Shown: positions 58,173-59,600 of the stretch, piece after piece | Layout of the letters: every line of letters begins with the position of its first letter | Numbering within the stretch: the stretch's first letter is position 1 | Source: Planctomycetota bacterium | GTDB lineage: Bacteria; Planctomycetota; MHYJ01; JACPRB01 | DNA length: 59,600 bases | Reading direction: 5' to 3' | NCBI GenBank assembly: GCA_016209705.1 | Contig: JACQVR010000059.1 | Span: 1 to 59,600, forward strand | The notes under the pieces: generated by a model | Database searches by the model: none | What the model was told of the DNA's origin: nothing | What the model saw: only the letters and a program-made list of their open reading frames with translations | Program-made: the position numbers and the translations under genes

Positions 58173-59384
58173 ATGAACTCGAGCATGGCGCTCGCATCGC
58201 TTGCATGGCGCATGGCGCGCACGACCGATGCCCGGCTACTCTGGAAAGCCGCCTACAATTTCGGCTTCAAGGGGATGAGGTCGGTCCAACGGTTCAAAGC
58301 GCGCCTCAAGCAAGGCAGGACATTTCCCCCGTTCCTGTACATCTCCATCACGAATAGCTGCAATCTCAGGTGCCAGGGATGCTGGGTCGACGTGGACAAG
58401 CCGCAATCCCTCATCAGCTTCACGGACATGGATCGGCTCATCCGCAACGCCAAGAAGCACGGCAACAGCTATTTCGGCATCCTGGGAGGCGAGCCTTTTC
58501 TTCATCCCGACTTGATTCGCCTCCTGAAAGCGCATCCCGATTGTTACTTCCAGATCTTCACGAACGGACACTTCATCACGGACAAGATCGCGGCGGAGCT
58601 TCGGCGGGCCGGGAACGCGACGCCGCTGATCAGCATCGAAGGGACCGCGGTGATCAGCGACATCCGGCGCGGCCGGAAGAAGGTATTCAACAGGACGATG
58701 GCCGGCCTCATGGCGAGTGTTCGGAATCGGCTGGTCACCGGGGTCGCAACCAGCGTGTGCCAGAGCAATTTCGATGATCTCGTTCGCGAATCCTGGATCG
58801 ACGAGTTGATCCGGCTTGGCGCGCATTACCTCTGGTTCCACACCTATCGTCCCGTGGGTCCGGTGGCAACTTCCGAGCTTGCCTTGCGTCCCGGGCAGGT
58901 GATTCAGCTTCGCCGATTCGTCATCGACATGCGCAACCGCAAGCCCATCGGAGTGATCGACGCCTACTACGACGACCGCGGCGAGGCGCTCTGTCCCGCG
59001 GCCACGGGCATCAGCCATCACATCAGCCCGTTCGGCGACGTGGAGCCGTGCCCCATCATCCAGTTCGCTACGGAGAGCATCCGCGACAACGGGGGCGACC
59101 TGTACAAGACGATGACGGAATCCAAGCTGCTCGCGGACTTCCGAACGACGGCGGCGAAGGCCACGCGCGGATGCGTCGTGCTGGAACGGCCGGACCTGCT
59201 CAAGGAAGTCGTCGTCCGACATGGAGCGCGGGACACCACCCTTCGGCGGAAAGCACTGGCGGAACTGGAGGCGCTGCGGTCCCGGCCAAGCCAGCACCAG
59301 CCGGGTAACGAGATTCCGGAGGAGAACTGGCTTTATCGGTTCGCCAAGAAGCACTGGTTCTTCGGTTTCGGGGCGTACAGTTAA
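58173..59384 (+). CDS. Radical SAM protein with SPASM-like C-terminus
   Basis: A 403-residue radical SAM enzyme. The cluster motif is NSCNLRCQGCW (Cys63, 67, 70), followed by FGILGGEPFLHPDL and IFTNGHFIT, the usual GGE and TNG strands. C-terminal CPAATGISHHISPFGDVEPCP supplies further cysteines, as in SPASM/Twitch proteins with an auxiliary cluster. The N-terminal ~45 residues are helical and basic. It is related to peptide- and cofactor-modifying enzymes; the substrate is not deducible. It follows the ferredoxin gene by 57 bases and is probably the last gene of the lipoyl/GTPase/Fe-S operon. Confidence 0.85.
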   Translation: MNSSMALASLAWRMARTTDARLLWKAAYNFGFKGMRSVQRFKARLKQGRTFPPFLYISITNSCNLRCQGCWVDVDKPQSLISFTDMDRLIRNAKKHGNSYFGILGGEPFLHPDLIRLLKAHPDCYFQIFTNGHFITDKIAAELRRAGNATPLISIEGTAVISDIRRGRKKVFNRTMAGLMASVRNRLVTGVATSVCQSNFDDLVRESWIDELIRLGAHYLWFHTYRPVGPVATSELALRPGQVIQLRRFVIDMRNRKPIGVIDAYYDDRGEALCPAATGISHHISPFGDVEPCPIIQFATESIRDNGGDLYKTMTESKLLADFRTTAAKATRGCVVLERPDLLKEVVVRHGARDTTLRRKALAELEALRSRPSQHQPGNEIPEENWLYRFAKKHWFFGFGAYS

Positions 59385-59475
59385 TCGAGCCCACGGAGGA
59401 AACTGAGATCACGGAGGAAGAATTCACCACGGAGATACGAAGGCACGGAGAAAAATCCGGGGGATGTGGAGATTG
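59385..59475. repeat. CACGGAG-type dispersed repeat
   Basis: Reads CCACGGAGGAAACTGAGATC, then TTCACCACGGAGATACGAAG and GCACGGAGAAAAATC, the same words as 37100-37165. Lies between the radical SAM gene and the insertion sequence fragment. Confidence 0.7.
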
Positions 59476-59489
59476 CTGGAGAAGGGCTA

Positions 59490-59600
59490 TTTACTTGACT
59501 CAACTGACCCCCATATGTAGTGCTGGAGGCGGTGAAGGAATACCCGTTTACCGTGGCGGAGTTCGAGCGCCAGTTTGCGACCGAGGCCGACTGCCGTGCG
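59490..59600 (+). mobile_element. Left end of an IS1595-type insertion sequence, cut by the window edge
   Basis: TTGACTCAACTGACCCCC at about 59494-59511 looks like a terminal inverted repeat, and a transposase frame follows at once. Only the first hundred or so bases are inside the window, so the other end and any target duplication cannot be seen. Confidence 0.55.
59520..59600 (+). CDS. IS1595-family transposase, N-terminal fragment
   Basis: The frame encodes VLEAVKEYPFTVAEFERQF and then ATEADCRA up to the window end. IS1595 transposases begin in this way (PKTLQEFEERFATEEACREYL), just ahead of their zinc-ribbon domain. GTG at 59520 or 59532 is the probable start. The rest lies outside the window, so intactness is unknown. 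Confidence 0.6.
   Translation, partial: MLEAVKEYPFTVAEFERQFATEADCRA

Overview
This 59.6 kb window is GC-rich bacterial DNA, roughly two-thirds G+C by eye and densely coded. Many exported proteins have short signal peptides ending in Ala-Gln-Asp/Glu. There are several quinoprotein-like beta-propellers, a 14-repeat WD40 protein, M14 and M28 peptidases, an FtsX/LolD-type exporter, a sodium:solute symporter with a DUF3311 partner, and long families of intergenic fold-back repeats. This style fits Planctomycetota or a neighbouring lineage (PVC, Acidobacteriota). No rRNA or ribosomal protein gene is present, so the assignment is an inference.

Layout. 0-3 kb (minus): isocitrate lyase, RpiB, and a Sua5/YrdC protein fused to a low-molecular-weight phosphatase. 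3-6.3 kb (plus): a HemX/CcsA-like protein, hemA and hemC; hemC has its own near-consensus promoter with a perfectly placed dyad over the start codon. 6.4-10.6 kb: secreted alpha/beta hydrolase, tRNA-Ala(CGC), TauE-like permease, YfhL-like ferredoxin, ThyX and a small DUF6941-like protein. 10.6-14.9 kb: DNA methyltransferase, SNF2 helicase with SWIM finger, and a nucleotidyltransferase-fold protein. 15-19.9 kb: an M28 peptidase divergent from two M14-family proteins, one of which has lost its catalytic residues. 20-28.8 kb: surface polysaccharide cluster (phosphoglycosyltransferase, Wzm/Wzt transporter, GT2, GT4, WecB, GT39-like). 28.8-37 kb: ABC exporter pair and two beta-propeller proteins.

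37.3-48.8 kb holds a likely carboxylate-reducing pathway: DUF3311/SSS transporter and EhpF-like adenylating enzyme in one overlapping operon, then an aldehyde dehydrogenase overlapping a fused iron alcohol dehydrogenase-radical SAM protein, a halogenase-like flavoprotein and a hotdog thioesterase. 48.7-55.1 kb (minus): beta-propeller, GT4, enoyl-CoA hydratase, an internally deleted aminotransferase pseudogene and the WD40 protein. 55.4-59.4 kb (plus) is the most unusual operon: GcvH-like lipoyl carrier, CobW/G3E GTPase, a small HdrA-N-terminal-like protein, a dicluster ferredoxin and a radical SAM enzyme. It resembles the lipoate-dependent Hdr-like systems but lacks their usual core subunits inside the window. 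The right edge cuts into an IS1595-type transposase.

Intergenic DNA is not empty. A 31-bp AT-rich palindrome occurs six times, always at gene 3' ends. GC-rich composite hairpin elements occur at three or four sites. Purine/pyrimidine fold-back repeats (GGAGAT, CACGGAG and AACCGCCAAA types) fill most of the longer gaps, and one pair brackets wecB in inverted orientation.
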